This document shows positions 9,167 to 19,200 of a DNA stretch of 48,490 nt, piece after piece. Made by a program: the position numbers and the translations under genes. The stretch comes from Legionellales bacterium (GTDB lineage: Bacteria; Pseudomonadota; Gammaproteobacteria; Comchoanobacterales; Comchoanobacteraceae). Under the pieces are notes generated by a model. That model was not told the DNA's origin. It was given only the letters and a program-made list of their open reading frames with translations, and did not search any database. Position 1 is the stretch's first letter; the number at the start of each line of letters is the position of its first letter. The stretch covers positions 1 through 48,490 of the forward strand of contig PBNF01000026.1 of the NCBI GenBank assembly GCA_002722995.1, written 5' to 3'.

Positions 9167-9505
9167 TTAATCATATAACAACTCATCCAACATTGTCCGG
9201 CCAGATGAAAGTGACATTGTTACGAGCTCACAGAGCACATCAGCAATACAAATCATTCGGACAGAATTTGGAGTTTTGTCATCGAACTGAACACGCTTCC
9301 CACACGTTCCTTTCGGGTCATCGATAAACTCAGCTCCAATACCATAACCGAAACATAAATTTGAAACCTTATCTGCACGTTGAACAATTGCAGGGAGAAA
9401 ACCGTTCGCCATAAACACCTCTTCATACGTTAGGTCACGGCCTTTCATTCCGTAATCAATCCCCATCACGCGTGAAAGGGCTATACACTGATCTTTTACA
9501 TCCAT
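9167..9505 (-). CDS. icmS: IcmS, effector chaperone
   Basis: The product has 112 residues (Legionella IcmS is 114), small and acidic, with the conserved N-terminal block MGIDYGMKGRDLTYEEVF and the FxDD/GKRVQFDDKTPNSVRM centre. IcmS pairs with IcmW and delivers a subset of effectors to the C-terminus of DotL. It follows icmT by 24 nt and shares its promoter region. Identity is firm from sequence and from the icmT-icmS order. IcmW, its partner, is not encoded in this window. Confidence 0.95.
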   Translation of the reverse strand: MDVKDQCIALSRVMGIDYGMKGRDLTYEEVFMANGFLPAIVQRADKVSNLCFGYGIGAEFIDDPKGTCGKRVQFDDKTPNSVRMICIADVLCELVTMSLSSGRTMLDELLYD

Positions 9506-9529
9506 GGCTCACCTACTGCATTCATAACA

Positions 9530-9790
9530 CTATAACCACCAGGGCGTTGCAATTTTCCTGGGCCCTGCTAACGTTGTTTTAATCCATCGAGCAAACACAA
9601 CTAAATTAAATCCATAATAGTCAATACCCTTCAAAAAAACCATTACCGTAATCGCGATTCCAAAAGTAAACCAAGACATATGGAACAATAATAATAATAA
9701 GGGAAAGGTCGCATAAGCATCAAATATCCACAATCGAGGACGCCTTGCTGAATCTCGCCAACTGGCCACACCTTGAAATTTTGCAACCAT
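9530..9790 (-). CDS. icmT: IcmT, small Dot/Icm membrane protein
   Basis: The product has 86 residues, exactly the family length. The N-terminus (WRDSARRPRLWIFDAYA) is typical for IcmT, followed by two hydrophobic stretches around 28-55 and a conserved end (WWL). IcmT is needed for export and for pore formation at host egress in Legionella. It is the first gene of the minus-strand block and is divergent from dotD across a 195-nt region. Confidence 0.95.
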   Translation of the reverse strand: MVAKFQGVASWRDSARRPRLWIFDAYATFPLLLLLFHMSWFTFGIAITVMVFLKGIDYYGFNLVVFARWIKTTLAGPRKIATPWWL

Positions 9791-9924
9791 ATCTTTGTGC
9801 GCTCCCTTGAATCATGATCAAACCAATACTTTAAATCTCAATCTTAAAACAATCAACCCCTCCTTCGAACTCAATGCTTTTATAAAATGATTCAGATACC
9901 CCCCTTGTACATTTGATTTACTGC

Positions 9925-9956
9925 TTGACAAGTCAGTATATTTTGCTGCCTAATAG
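9925..9956 (+). promoter_or_regulatory. Possible promoter for dotD-dotC-dotB
   Basis: TTGACA at 9925-9930 is a perfect -35 box. The best -10 candidates downstream, CTAATA (9950-9955, preceded by TGC) or TAATAG (9951-9956), lie at 19-20 nt spacing, longer than ideal. It sits about 30 nt before the dotD start. Confidence 0.4.
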
Positions 9957-9985
9957 TGATAGATTTTAATGTAGGGATGCTGTAG

Positions 9986-10522
9986 ATGATGCTTGCAAAA
10001 CATTCAACTTTCTTAATATCTATTATATTTTCTTGCATTCTAAGTGCCTGTGGCCCTACAGCGGTACACCAAAGTGGAACTGGCAATTTAGCTTACACTG
10101 AAAATTTACTCAGTAGCATCAATGCTGATGCGCAAGAAAATCAAAAACATGCTCAAATATTATTGTCTGAATCGGCCGTATCAGTCTCGGAATCTTTAAA
10201 AAAATTAGCTGAAATCGAGCGTGCTGTTCACCCTGAAGCAAAATTCCCTGTCACACCTCAACCTGAAAAAATTGGAATGGCTAACTTAGCTTCTGTTGAT
10301 TGGACAGGGCCTGTAGAACCTTTGCTTAAGAAACTTGCCCAATCCAGTCATTACACTCTAAATATTATTGGAAAAAAACCCACGATTCCATTACTGATCG
10401 CCATCAATAAACAAAACATTCCCGTTGCGCATATTGTTCGAGATGTGAGTTATCAAATTCAACGTAATGCAACCATTAAAATTTATGCCAAACACAAACA
10501 AATTGAACTCCAGTATCACTAA
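9986..10522 (+). CDS. dotD: DotD, outer-membrane lipoprotein of Dot/Icm
   Basis: The product has 178 residues with a lipoprotein signal peptide and lipobox LSAC (Cys near residue 22). A linker of about 60 residues follows, then a C-terminal domain (VDWTGPVEPLLKKLAQSSHY onward) with the secretin N0-like fold known for DotD. DotD and DotC target DotH to the outer membrane. Two adjacent ATGs (9986 and 9989) could both serve; TAGGGA lies about 8 nt upstream. It is first in a dotD-dotC-dotB plus-strand operon. Confidence 0.94.
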   Translation: MMLAKHSTFLISIIFSCILSACGPTAVHQSGTGNLAYTENLLSSINADAQENQKHAQILLSESAVSVSESLKKLAEIERAVHPEAKFPVTPQPEKIGMANLASVDWTGPVEPLLKKLAQSSHYTLNIIGKKPTIPLLIAINKQNIPVAHIVRDVSYQIQRNATIKIYAKHKQIELQYH

Positions 10523-10544
10523 TTCAAAGTAAGGAATATTGAGA

Positions 10545-11357
10545 ATGTCTCGGCTCAACCTGGTAAAACTCTCAGTAACTGCATGGTGTTTACTTATTTT
10601 TAATGTAGCTTGTACTTCTTCAAATTTAGAAGAAGCAGCTGATCCCAGCAAACAAAAACTTAGGTTATCTGCAGTTCATGATGCAGCACTCACCTATGGT
10701 GCTCAATCTGGATTAGCCTGGCAAGCAGGCAATATCAAAATGGTCTTTGACTCTAATGCACAATCTCTTGATTCCATTTTCAACTTTAACGCCCTTTTGA
10801 TGAAAAATAGTTTACTTCCACCTGTTTTATCTGACAGCAAAGATACCTTACACCTTAATGAAAATACGATTCGCTTATCAGATCGGGTCATTGAAATTAT
10901 TCAACCTGCCCGTTTTGTATCGACCACTCCTTCTTGGCGAGACTACCTCAAGCTTAATTATGAGGCTCCAAAGGCTCCTGACCCAAGCTTGCTGCCAAAA
11001 AATGCTTATGAACGCTATATTTGGGACCAAGTTATTCCTCAAGGCTGGCAGCAAGGCATTCAACAAGCCAATACCATTTTGATTACTCTTTTAGGTGAAA
11101 TGCAGCGTGATTTCTCAGGCATGGCCCTTTACCATGCGCTTTATGCTCAAAATATGGTTTCAGCTCCACAAACTGCACGAGCTCACCTTGGCATTACAGG
11201 GAACAAACGTCGTATACGAGTGAATGATCAGCTATTGAGAATTACAGCTCATTCTGATTTAAATTATGACCGACCACAAGAGTGGAATCCAGCGCTTACG
11301 CATGAACCGGTTCATCAGAAATCCAAACGCAAAACAGATTATTATGGAAGAAAATAA
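10545..11357 (+). CDS. dotC: DotC, outer-membrane lipoprotein of Dot/Icm
   Basis: The product has 270 residues, with a lipobox (NVAC, Cys near residue 23). The mature protein has the DotC signature: ALTYGAQSGLAWQAG near 50, SWRDYLKLNYEAPKAP near 125, and WDQVIPQGWQQGIQQANTIL, the hallmark Trp-rich segment. ATG 10545 is chosen over TTG 10539 because AAGGA lies 9 nt before the ATG. With DotD it assists assembly of DotH in the outer membrane. Its 3' end overlaps the dotB start by 14 nt, which implies coupled translation. It is somewhat shorter than the Legionella protein (about 300). Confidence 0.95.
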   Translation: MSRLNLVKLSVTAWCLLIFNVACTSSNLEEAADPSKQKLRLSAVHDAALTYGAQSGLAWQAGNIKMVFDSNAQSLDSIFNFNALLMKNSLLPPVLSDSKDTLHLNENTIRLSDRVIEIIQPARFVSTTPSWRDYLKLNYEAPKAPDPSLLPKNAYERYIWDQVIPQGWQQGIQQANTILITLLGEMQRDFSGMALYHALYAQNMVSAPQTARAHLGITGNKRRIRVNDQLLRITAHSDLNYDRPQEWNPALTHEPVHQKSKRKTDYYGRK

Positions 11358-12480
11358 AGATATAAAATCTCGCGCGTTGCTACCTAAAGAACCTCAACGC
11401 ATGACTCAAAGAGAGTTGGATCACTTACTGCAGCATTGCAGCACCTTAGAGGTTTCAGATATTACAATACAAACAGGCATGCCAATTTTCTCAGAAATCC
11501 ATGGTCGTCTTTATCCAAATACTCGACGCGCTTTAACCAATTCAGAAGTCGGAGGTATTTTAAACGCTATTTATGGCCCTAATGGAACAGCACAACTTCT
11601 GACTGACACAGATATTGACACGAATTATGAATTTAAACCTGATCGAATGACACGTCATCGCTATCGTGTCAATGCGACTTCTTGTTTAGTTGAAGGTCAT
11701 CAGGGGATTCAATTGACTTTGAGAACTATCCCAACAGATCCTCCAAATATTGAATCTATGAATTTGCCAGGTCCTCTGATTCAAGCATTAACTCCCCATG
11801 ATGGAATTATATATATTACGGGCGCGACGGGTTCTGGAAAAAGCACATTACTTGCCTCGATTATTCGTCATATTGCAGAAGACCCTCATTGTCATAGAAA
11901 AATACTGACCTATGAATCTCCTATCGAGTTTGTATATGATTCTCTTGAAACCCCTTCTGCGGTCATCAGTCAATCTGAAATCCCCTTACATTTAGAAAAT
12001 TTCGCAGCAGGTGTTCGTAATGCCCTTAGACGAAAACCCCGCTTAATTCTGGTTGGAGAATCTCGTGATGCAGAAACCATCTCAGCTTCTCTAGAAGCTG
12101 CACTTACAGGGCACCCAGTCTACACAACTCTACATACAAATGGTGTTTCAGAAACACTTCGACGTCTTGTAGGGACCTTCCCAAAAGATGAGCGTACCGG
12201 TCGCACCTTAGATATTATTGAAACTGTTCGATTGATCATCTCTCAAACACTGGTTCCAACTTTAGATGGTCACCGAACCCCTCTACGTGAATATTTAATC
12301 TTTAATGATGATCTTCGTGACCAATTATTAGCTTGTGACCCTACTGCTGTCACAGAAAAAACAAGACAATTACTTAAAGAACACGGACAAACGCTCCATC
12401 AAGATGCTACTGAAAAGTTTAAAGCAGGTATCATTTCAGAACAGACATATCGTTACTTTACACATCAAAAAAGTGAATGA
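11344..12480 (+). CDS. dotB: DotB, hexameric secretion ATPase
   Basis: The product has 378 residues from ATG 11344, matching the 377 of Legionella; the frame extends 26 codons further upstream inside dotC but that would add non-homologous sequence. Walker A GATGSGKST is near 160, Walker B LILVGESRDAET near 234, and the His box GHPVYTTLHT near 256. DotB is a PilT/VirB11-like ATPase that cycles to the cytoplasmic face of the Dot/Icm channel and powers export. The usual GEARD of the Walker B block reads GESRD here, a mild change. Confidence 0.96.
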   Translation: MEENKDIKSRALLPKEPQRMTQRELDHLLQHCSTLEVSDITIQTGMPIFSEIHGRLYPNTRRALTNSEVGGILNAIYGPNGTAQLLTDTDIDTNYEFKPDRMTRHRYRVNATSCLVEGHQGIQLTLRTIPTDPPNIESMNLPGPLIQALTPHDGIIYITGATGSGKSTLLASIIRHIAEDPHCHRKILTYESPIEFVYDSLETPSAVISQSEIPLHLENFAAGVRNALRRKPRLILVGESRDAETISASLEAALTGHPVYTTLHTNGVSETLRRLVGTFPKDERTGRTLDIIETVRLIISQTLVPTLDGHRTPLREYLIFNDDLRDQLLACDPTAVTEKTRQLLKEHGQTLHQDATEKFKAGIISEQTYRYFTHQKSE

Positions 12481-12962
12481 ATCTAGATCCTTATTTATTC
12501 TACTCAATCTTTGAGTCCTAAATCCCTTTGAATTTCGTATTTAAAATTATCAGAGAATCTAAGGCTTTTCATTATAAAACTTATCTTTCCGTTGAATGAA
12601 TTACCATAGTAATTAAAGAATATGAGGTTATAGACTGTCCATCTATCATGATATTTACTCCTTTATTCTTTTAATAATATGCCACTATCTTTTTAACATA
12701 TTTAGTCTTCTATGACTAAATGAATTTAGCTTACGAGTCAAAAATATCTGCCTATCAAATCTATCCTTTCATCTACTCTATAAGAGAAAAAGTGTCATCA
12801 GTTCTAGTTAATTTTCACTTCGCTATGACCTGCTAAATGCACTGTATGCTCATTTTTATACCTATGAATCTTATTACTTTTATTCTAAATTCTTATCAAT
12901 CATCAACTGACGACTGGAAGCTTTTAATTTTTATATATTCGAAGATTTTTCCGTCATTCCCT

Positions 12963-12995
12963 AAAAAAAACAGCTTATTAGCTTAAATCTGCTAA
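12963..12995 (-). terminator. Possible terminator of the icmV-dotA-dotA operon
   Basis: On the minus strand a 5-bp stem TTAGC/GCTAA (8-nt loop) is followed, after TAAGCTG, by eight consecutive T residues. The stem is short and AT-rich, so this is weak. Confidence 0.3.
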
Positions 12996-13007
12996 AAAAT
13001 TAATCTT

Positions 13008-13040
13008 TTGAACGATACTAAGACCTCATATTATAATATG
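13008..13040 (+). promoter_or_regulatory. Promoter-like sequence with palindromic -10, rightward
   Basis: TTGAAC (13008-13013) and TATAAT (13032-13037) are 18 nt apart. The -10 lies inside a perfect 14-bp palindrome, CATATTATAATATG (13027-13040). No gene starts downstream on this strand; a transcript would run antisense into the 3' end of the dotA-like gene at 13143. Confidence 0.35.
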
Positions 13041-13142
13041 TATATTTAGGTAATTCAGAGAATTTGATTTAACTAAACATAATGGGTCTTTACATAACCT
13101 AAAGAACACCACTGTTCAGAAGAAAAAGCTCTAAGGGAACAA

Positions 13143-16100
13143 TTACATCTGGGAAACAGCCGCTACAGTTGATTTGTTATCAGCGACACGACCAAACATT
13201 TGTTGCGCTTCAGAACGAATGGAGAAAATAGCATCTTTAGGTGTCTCCTCTCTAGGTGCCCCAATCCAACGCATGACATAAGCAGGCACTTCATAGACCA
13301 AAGCAAAACATTGATTAACAATTTGAAAGAGAACATATACATAAAAATAACTCATAAACAGTATTGCAAAATAACTACCTAATAAACCACTACTATCTTG
13401 TGAAATCATATGCATTAGTTCTGCCATCACCCGCATCATCAATTGTGAGGATAACCATACACCCGCATAGGTTGCCAGTATTGCGATAATAAAACTGATG
13501 ATAATTAAGATAGGGCGTACTACAACAGAAATGAGCAACATCACAGATTGCTCTGCACGACCTAAAAATTCATGGCCTACAGGACTGGTGACACCTGCCA
13601 TCACTAAGGGTGCTGCAACAACTGCTTCAATAACAGCAATAAACCAGCCTAGAACTGTCAATAAATAGACAATAAATGGCAAGAAGGGCAAAAATAACCA
13701 AGTCATCATTCCTAATAAGACCATCGGCATAGTCGCTGCAAGTGTTAGAGGAATATAAATAAACGTACGAGATTTAAACAGTTGTTGCTGATACTGTACG
13801 GTGATTGACTCAGCTTTTAAAGCAAGTGCAACATAATGCCCAATTGATCCTGCAAGGTATGCAGCAACCGCTACAGGAATCAGTAAGAGTGAAAAAGGAG
13901 GGGCTGAATTAGCGAAATTAAGCGCAACATCACCTGCTTTATAGAGCCCTTTTGGAATTTGGCTTGCAGCTTTTTCAGCGAGATCAAGCTTGACTTTTTC
14001 CATTGTAAAATAAACGTCCGCATAAACCTGTGATTTATAAATATCTTGAACAATATTCGTTAAGAAATTTACATTAGCCATGAGAATATTCTTTCCGAAT
14101 TTAGAAATTGTATCAATTACATTAAGGTTGTGAAGCAATGGTCGATCTTTAGATCCAGACAGGCTTTCTGAATTTATTTCAGTAGAAGTTTCTGTAGGGG
14201 GTTCATGAGGCAAAAATGCATCAAGCCAGGCTTTACCTATTTGATAAATATAAACCTGTATATCACGACCAACAGCTTGAACTACTTTAAAATTAGGTGT
14301 TTCTTTAAAATTATCTACATTGAGGTTAATTGCCTCATATATCTTCCAAGGATGTACAATATAATTGAAAGAGTAACTTGTAAGGTTTGTATCATCACCT
14401 TGTATCATTTCCTTACAGTTGCTTTTAGGAGTACTCCAAATAGGAAGCGGAAGAAACTGTCGCCACATACAATCCCATGCATCAGTTTGGCTAAATACCT
14501 CAATTTCTTTCTGTGCCTCAACAACACTTTCCATTTTTTGTTGATAGTTAAGACGTGCTTTTGCTGCTGTTGTTGGGTTCTGAATTTGACTAATTAAGTT
14601 TTCAACTCCATCTTTTTTATCTATACAAACACCTAACAAGTCTGCATTAGGCGAGTCTGGACAAATTCTCGGCATCATTCTAATTAAACTAATGTATAAC
14701 CGATCTCTAACATAACCTTCAGGGTCTGTAAGATATCGTACGTTATCTTGTTTGTCTATTCCCACTGGAGATGAATTATCTGTATTCGTTGTAGAATGCA
14801 TCTCATGATAGGATTTTAGTGCAGCTTGTGTAAAAGATTCCTCCTGATTCTGTTGAGCACTATTGCCTGTCAAGTAATCATTTAAATATTGAGCATAATG
14901 ATAATAATTTTTCATTGTATCACCACTAGGATTGGCATCAAATCCCAAACGATTAGTTCTGAAAGTTAGCGGTAAATCTTTTTGATCTGGCTTTGGATAA
15001 AAATGAGTTAAGACTTGGTAAAAGCTGCCGGCAGTAATCCATCCACCACTTCCAAATGCAAACTGCTGAGCTTGACCTTGTTTTAATTTTTGTTCACGAC
15101 TGATTTTAGCCAAATAATTTTGCTGTATTAGCTGAGTCGCGTTTAAAAAGACTTGAGCCGATTCAGCGAGCATATCAGCACCTGGACAACTTGTTTGATC
15201 GTTAGAACAAACAAGTTGGGAAACGCCCACTGGTGGAACTTTCTTACATGCATGATTTCTACATTTCTGAAATAATAAATCAACAACTGGTAGTAATGAT
15301 TGAGTATATACTTGAACCGCCTGGCTCATTGATTGATTATACTCAAATTGATACTGATTGCATTTAGTACGACTTATATCTGGTGAACATGATGGTGCCT
15401 GAGGAATGCTTATTTGACAGGATTTTTCCGAAATAAAATGTCCCTGAGGTCCCTGATATACTGCACCATAAATGTCTTTGGGATTGCTGACAAATAATTG
15501 AGTTAAAAAATGCTTATTGTTTGAAGCCAATACAGGAGATTTTAAAACTGGACAACTTTGTTTATCTGTACAATTTTGTCGATACCCAAGATAAGGTGAC
15601 ATCGCTTGAATACTAACGGGTTCAGCCTCTATAATCTGATTATATAGTTTTTGGTTATAACGTAAACAGACGCCTAATGCCATGAGATTTTGACCAAATT
15701 TTAAAGCATTGGTATAATCTTGTGTATTAAATTGAGCATCAACATCAAAGGGTGAAGGTTGTAATTGAGAAACCGTAATTCCACCATATTGTTTAACATA
15801 GTCAGTTGTTTTATCCCAAACCATATTTGCTAAATGAACCCCCTGCATGGTTACAGCAAGCACAATCATTTGAATGATTGAATAACCACTTACTGCAGGC
15901 GCTAATAATATGACACCTGTAATCACGCGTAAGGGGTACCAGACTGTAGGTAATGCACGGCCCATTGCTGTCCCTTCACGCGCTGTATTCACAACACTCA
16001 TTCCAACTGAGACTGCGATGCCTCCACCGATAAAGGCAATGACCCCTAGGTTAAAAAACTTCATTAATGGTGCAATCATACTCGATTGTGTGCCGATTAC

Positions 16101-16241
16101 ACCAAAAGCACCACCAAAAATCTGATCTAAATAACGTAAAGAATCGTCGGCTAAAAATGTCTGAGAATCCACCATTGCATGAGCATTTGAACCTAATATC
16201 ATGAAGAAAATTTGTAATAGTAATAAACTACGTTTCAACAT
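13143..16241 (-). CDS. dotA: DotA-type polytopic membrane protein, copy 1 (downstream copy)
   Basis: The product has 1032 residues (Legionella DotA is 1048) with a signal peptide ending AHA. Membrane helices lie at about 55-85 and 95-135, and a cluster of about five near 790-975. Between them is a large Cys-rich loop of some 600 residues, with pairs such as CRNHACKK and SNDQTSCPG. The C-terminal block AVVAAPLVMAGVTSPVGHEFLGRAEQ-type is the DotA hallmark. DotA is an inner-membrane protein essential for Dot/Icm function. ATG 16241 is preferred to GTG 16253 because GGGA lies 6 nt upstream. It lies 56 nt downstream of a second full-length DotA-like gene, and both share gene order after icmV. Confidence 0.92.
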   Translation of the reverse strand: MLKRSLLLLQIFFMILGSNAHAMVDSQTFLADDSLRYLDQIFGGAFGVIGTQSSMIAPLMKFFNLGVIAFIGGGIAVSVGMSVVNTAREGTAMGRALPTVWYPLRVITGVILLAPAVSGYSIIQMIVLAVTMQGVHLANMVWDKTTDYVKQYGGITVSQLQPSPFDVDAQFNTQDYTNALKFGQNLMALGVCLRYNQKLYNQIIEAEPVSIQAMSPYLGYRQNCTDKQSCPVLKSPVLASNNKHFLTQLFVSNPKDIYGAVYQGPQGHFISEKSCQISIPQAPSCSPDISRTKCNQYQFEYNQSMSQAVQVYTQSLLPVVDLLFQKCRNHACKKVPPVGVSQLVCSNDQTSCPGADMLAESAQVFLNATQLIQQNYLAKISREQKLKQGQAQQFAFGSGGWITAGSFYQVLTHFYPKPDQKDLPLTFRTNRLGFDANPSGDTMKNYYHYAQYLNDYLTGNSAQQNQEESFTQAALKSYHEMHSTTNTDNSSPVGIDKQDNVRYLTDPEGYVRDRLYISLIRMMPRICPDSPNADLLGVCIDKKDGVENLISQIQNPTTAAKARLNYQQKMESVVEAQKEIEVFSQTDAWDCMWRQFLPLPIWSTPKSNCKEMIQGDDTNLTSYSFNYIVHPWKIYEAINLNVDNFKETPNFKVVQAVGRDIQVYIYQIGKAWLDAFLPHEPPTETSTEINSESLSGSKDRPLLHNLNVIDTISKFGKNILMANVNFLTNIVQDIYKSQVYADVYFTMEKVKLDLAEKAASQIPKGLYKAGDVALNFANSAPPFSLLLIPVAVAAYLAGSIGHYVALALKAESITVQYQQQLFKSRTFIYIPLTLAATMPMVLLGMMTWLFLPFLPFIVYLLTVLGWFIAVIEAVVAAPLVMAGVTSPVGHEFLGRAEQSVMLLISVVVRPILIIISFIIAILATYAGVWLSSQLMMRVMAELMHMISQDSSGLLGSYFAILFMSYFYVYVLFQIVNQCFALVYEVPAYVMRWIGAPREETPKDAIFSIRSEAQQMFGRVADNKSTVAAVSQM

Positions 16242-16297
16242 TTTAGATCCCACTCAGTCAGTATTAGAAGGGTTTTAAATTTACTTAATTAGACACA

Positions 16298-19200
16298 CTA
16301 GGTGGCCGATGCGCCACCACCAGTACTGCCACCATTACCACCACTACCAGTACTAGTACCAGTACCATCAGCACTATCATCATCATCCACGTCAACCTTA
16401 TCATGATCTTTCTCTTTCATACTAGTGCTAGAAAATTGTATTTGTGGTGTTTGCATTTGTGGAGCACTTTGCGCGGCAGTAGCACCACCTTGCGCGGCTT
16501 GACCTGCAGATTCTTTTGTACCTCCACGAACCTCTTGCATCATCTGCCCTACATTTGAAGGTGATTCCTGAACACCAATCCAACGGAGTAATTGTTGAGG
16601 GACAAGATAAATCATACTGAAGGCTTGTTGAATGACCGCCACTGCAACATATGTGTAAACAAGCAACACACCACAAAACCCAATGAGTTTGACTGTAGCT
16701 GCATTTGAGCCTAAATCAGTGGTGATATAATTGAGCATCATTGAAATAAATCCAACATTCAGCATTTCCATAGCTACATAGCTCAATGTAATGGCCATGA
16801 TGAAACCAAGCAACATGGAAGCAGGTCGAACAAATATCCCTAATAGTAACATTAATGATTGTTCTGCTTTACCTAATAAATCATGCCCTTCCGGATGTGT
16901 CACGCCTAGTGCAACCAATGGTGCGGCAATCATGGCTTCAATCACAGCAATTAACCAACCAATTGCTGCAAATAAGAAAGTTAAAAAGGGGATCAAAGGC
17001 AAATATAAACCCATTGTGACGCCCATACCAATAAAAGTTGTAGCTAGGGTTGCACCAAATGGCAAATAGATACCTAAAGTTGTTACATTAAACTTATAGT
17101 ACATAGTGCCCAGTATTGACCCTACTTGTGCGATAGATTGAGCTCCGGCTACAACTGGAGCCAGGAATGATCCTGCTCCAAAAGGAAATGTTTTTGCTAC
17201 CACCTCTGCAGTAATTCCAGCAAAACTTAGTACAGCACCCGTTGTTGCGATCCAATGTGTTATATCCTCAGTAAGTTGTTTTGTTAAAGCATAAATGCCT
17301 GAAATGGTTGTTGATAAATATTGAACACCATTATTAAGCATGGACAATCCTATATTTGTCACGAGAAATACTTGGTCAACAGGCCGTCCTTCACGAGCAC
17401 TGGCCATTGATCCCAATATACCTTTTCCAACTTGAATACATTCATTATCAATCGCTTTACTGAAGCATTGATCAAAGTTTCCAGTCAAGGAACAATAGGC
17501 CATCGTATTACTACACTCTAAACTCTTTGTAACTAATTTTCGATTGTAATTTGGGCCATCATCATATAATTGACTTAAGCTAGTCTTATTAAATGGTTTA
17601 ATTCCAATCAGATCTGACATCACTAAAACAATCATCCTTTGAACATTGTATACAGCAATATCAAGCGTTTCATTTTTAAAGAAAGAAACTATGAAACTTT
17701 GATCAGCTACAGGCCCTTCTGCACTGTCAGAAAAAGCACTGTTTGCAAAATTCCTGACCATAGTATTTTGACCAACTAACATATTTAAGGCTTGAGCTGT
17801 AATTTGATTAACATTGTCTAAGGTTGTTCCTTTAGCAACTTGATTCTCATCTTTATTTTCTTCTAATTGTCCATATAAACTTGACTGTCTAATTTGATTG
17901 ATTTTGACTTGAGCATGACCCGTGTAAATACTTTTGATCTGGGAATACATGATACAGGCCGCAAAATTTGATTTCTGATTCAAAGTGTAAAAACCATTTT
18001 GAGTATTCAACTGTGGTTGATCTCCAATGTTATATTTCAGTTTTGAAGCAAGTGTAGTTGAGCTGGCACACTTAGGAGCCATTGAATCAAATGGATTTGT
18101 GGTAGGAACACTCGCTAAACGTGTGAAAAAATACTTTGGACTGAGGGGCTTCAACTGGGTGGGTGCTGTATTATCAGCGCTCACCATTTGATAATAAGAT
18201 TGTCCTGCAGTGATCCAGCCTTGCTTTTGAGCTTCTGATGCCCAAGCTTTTTTCTTATCTTCTAGAGTGCTGTCTCCATCAGGCTGAATACGCGCAGCTT
18301 TAATTGCGCTATAATAGTGTGTCGCACCTGAGACTAGAGCAATGGCAGGTAAACATGTATCTGAAACTGAGGCATTAGGGGTTTTAGAACAAGTAAATGA
18401 TTGAGTTAAATCCTCATTTTGAAATGCTTTTTCAAACTGTTGAGCACCATTTTTAGATTGGGCATCAAAAAACTGAGTAGATTGATCATATAAGTTTTTC
18501 ATTAAATAAAAATAGTTCTCTGAAGCCCCTAACAAACTGATCTTGACTGAGTCTTGTACAGAAGAGTCTAACTTAGACCATTCATATGCTCCACATACTT
18601 TGGGGGCTTTTACTGTTCCAAAACAGAGTGTTTGACCTGAACTTGATGCTCCACATTCAGTACCTACACGAATGGCAGGAGAAAATGCAGTTGTAGTTAT
18701 AGCGCTCCCATTATTCGCTTGTGACTTTTGGATTAGCTCATGTCCACTTTTATCTAAAACAGCTAAACATGCAGCCGATTTCATTAAATCCTTCATCTGG
18801 CTACCTGAAGTACCATCTACGGAGATTGTTGAAAGATCTTCATATAACTTATCAGTCGGAGGCTGCATAATTGCGCCTCTCTTTTCAGAGAGATAGTTTG
18901 ATGTAAATGCCCACATAGTATCTGCGAGCCCAACGCCTTGCTTCACTGACCACATCACAGTAACTTGAGCCATACTGTAACCTTGATACATCGGGACTAA
19001 TAGAGACACGCCTAAAACAATTCTAAAAACAGTCCAAGCATTGCCTCCTTTGCCTTGTCCACCTGCCATACCGCCATCTTGTGAGGTATTAATAACCGAC
19101 CTAAAGACGGTATATGATACAAACCCTCCAACAAACACCAATAAGCCTGAGTTAAAAATCCCAAACAATTGTGCAATTAAATCATCACCTTGACCAATTA

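Larger units (their letters stand above)
12481..13142. other. AT-rich spacer between convergent dotB and dotA copy 1
   Basis: This 662-nt stretch carries no protein gene I can support in either strand. It is visibly more AT-rich than its neighbours. It contains a perfect 7-bp hairpin (TTTAGTC/GACTAAA, 12701-12707 and 12714-12720, 6-nt loop), a possible minus-strand terminator near 12963-12995, and a promoter-like palindrome at 13008-13040. It could hold a small RNA or be the remnant of lost genes. Confidence 0.6.

Noticed and set aside
9831..9850. TTAA-containing direct half-sites between icmT and dotD that resemble a PmrA box
   Set aside because: The two TTAA cores are 13 bp apart rather than 11 and the flanks do not fit YTTAAK, so it is not a proper match.
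14205..14597. 130-residue rightward frame inside dotA copy 1
   Set aside because: Low-complexity, Ile/Phe/Cys-rich composition typical of an antisense frame; the dotA frame is intact here.
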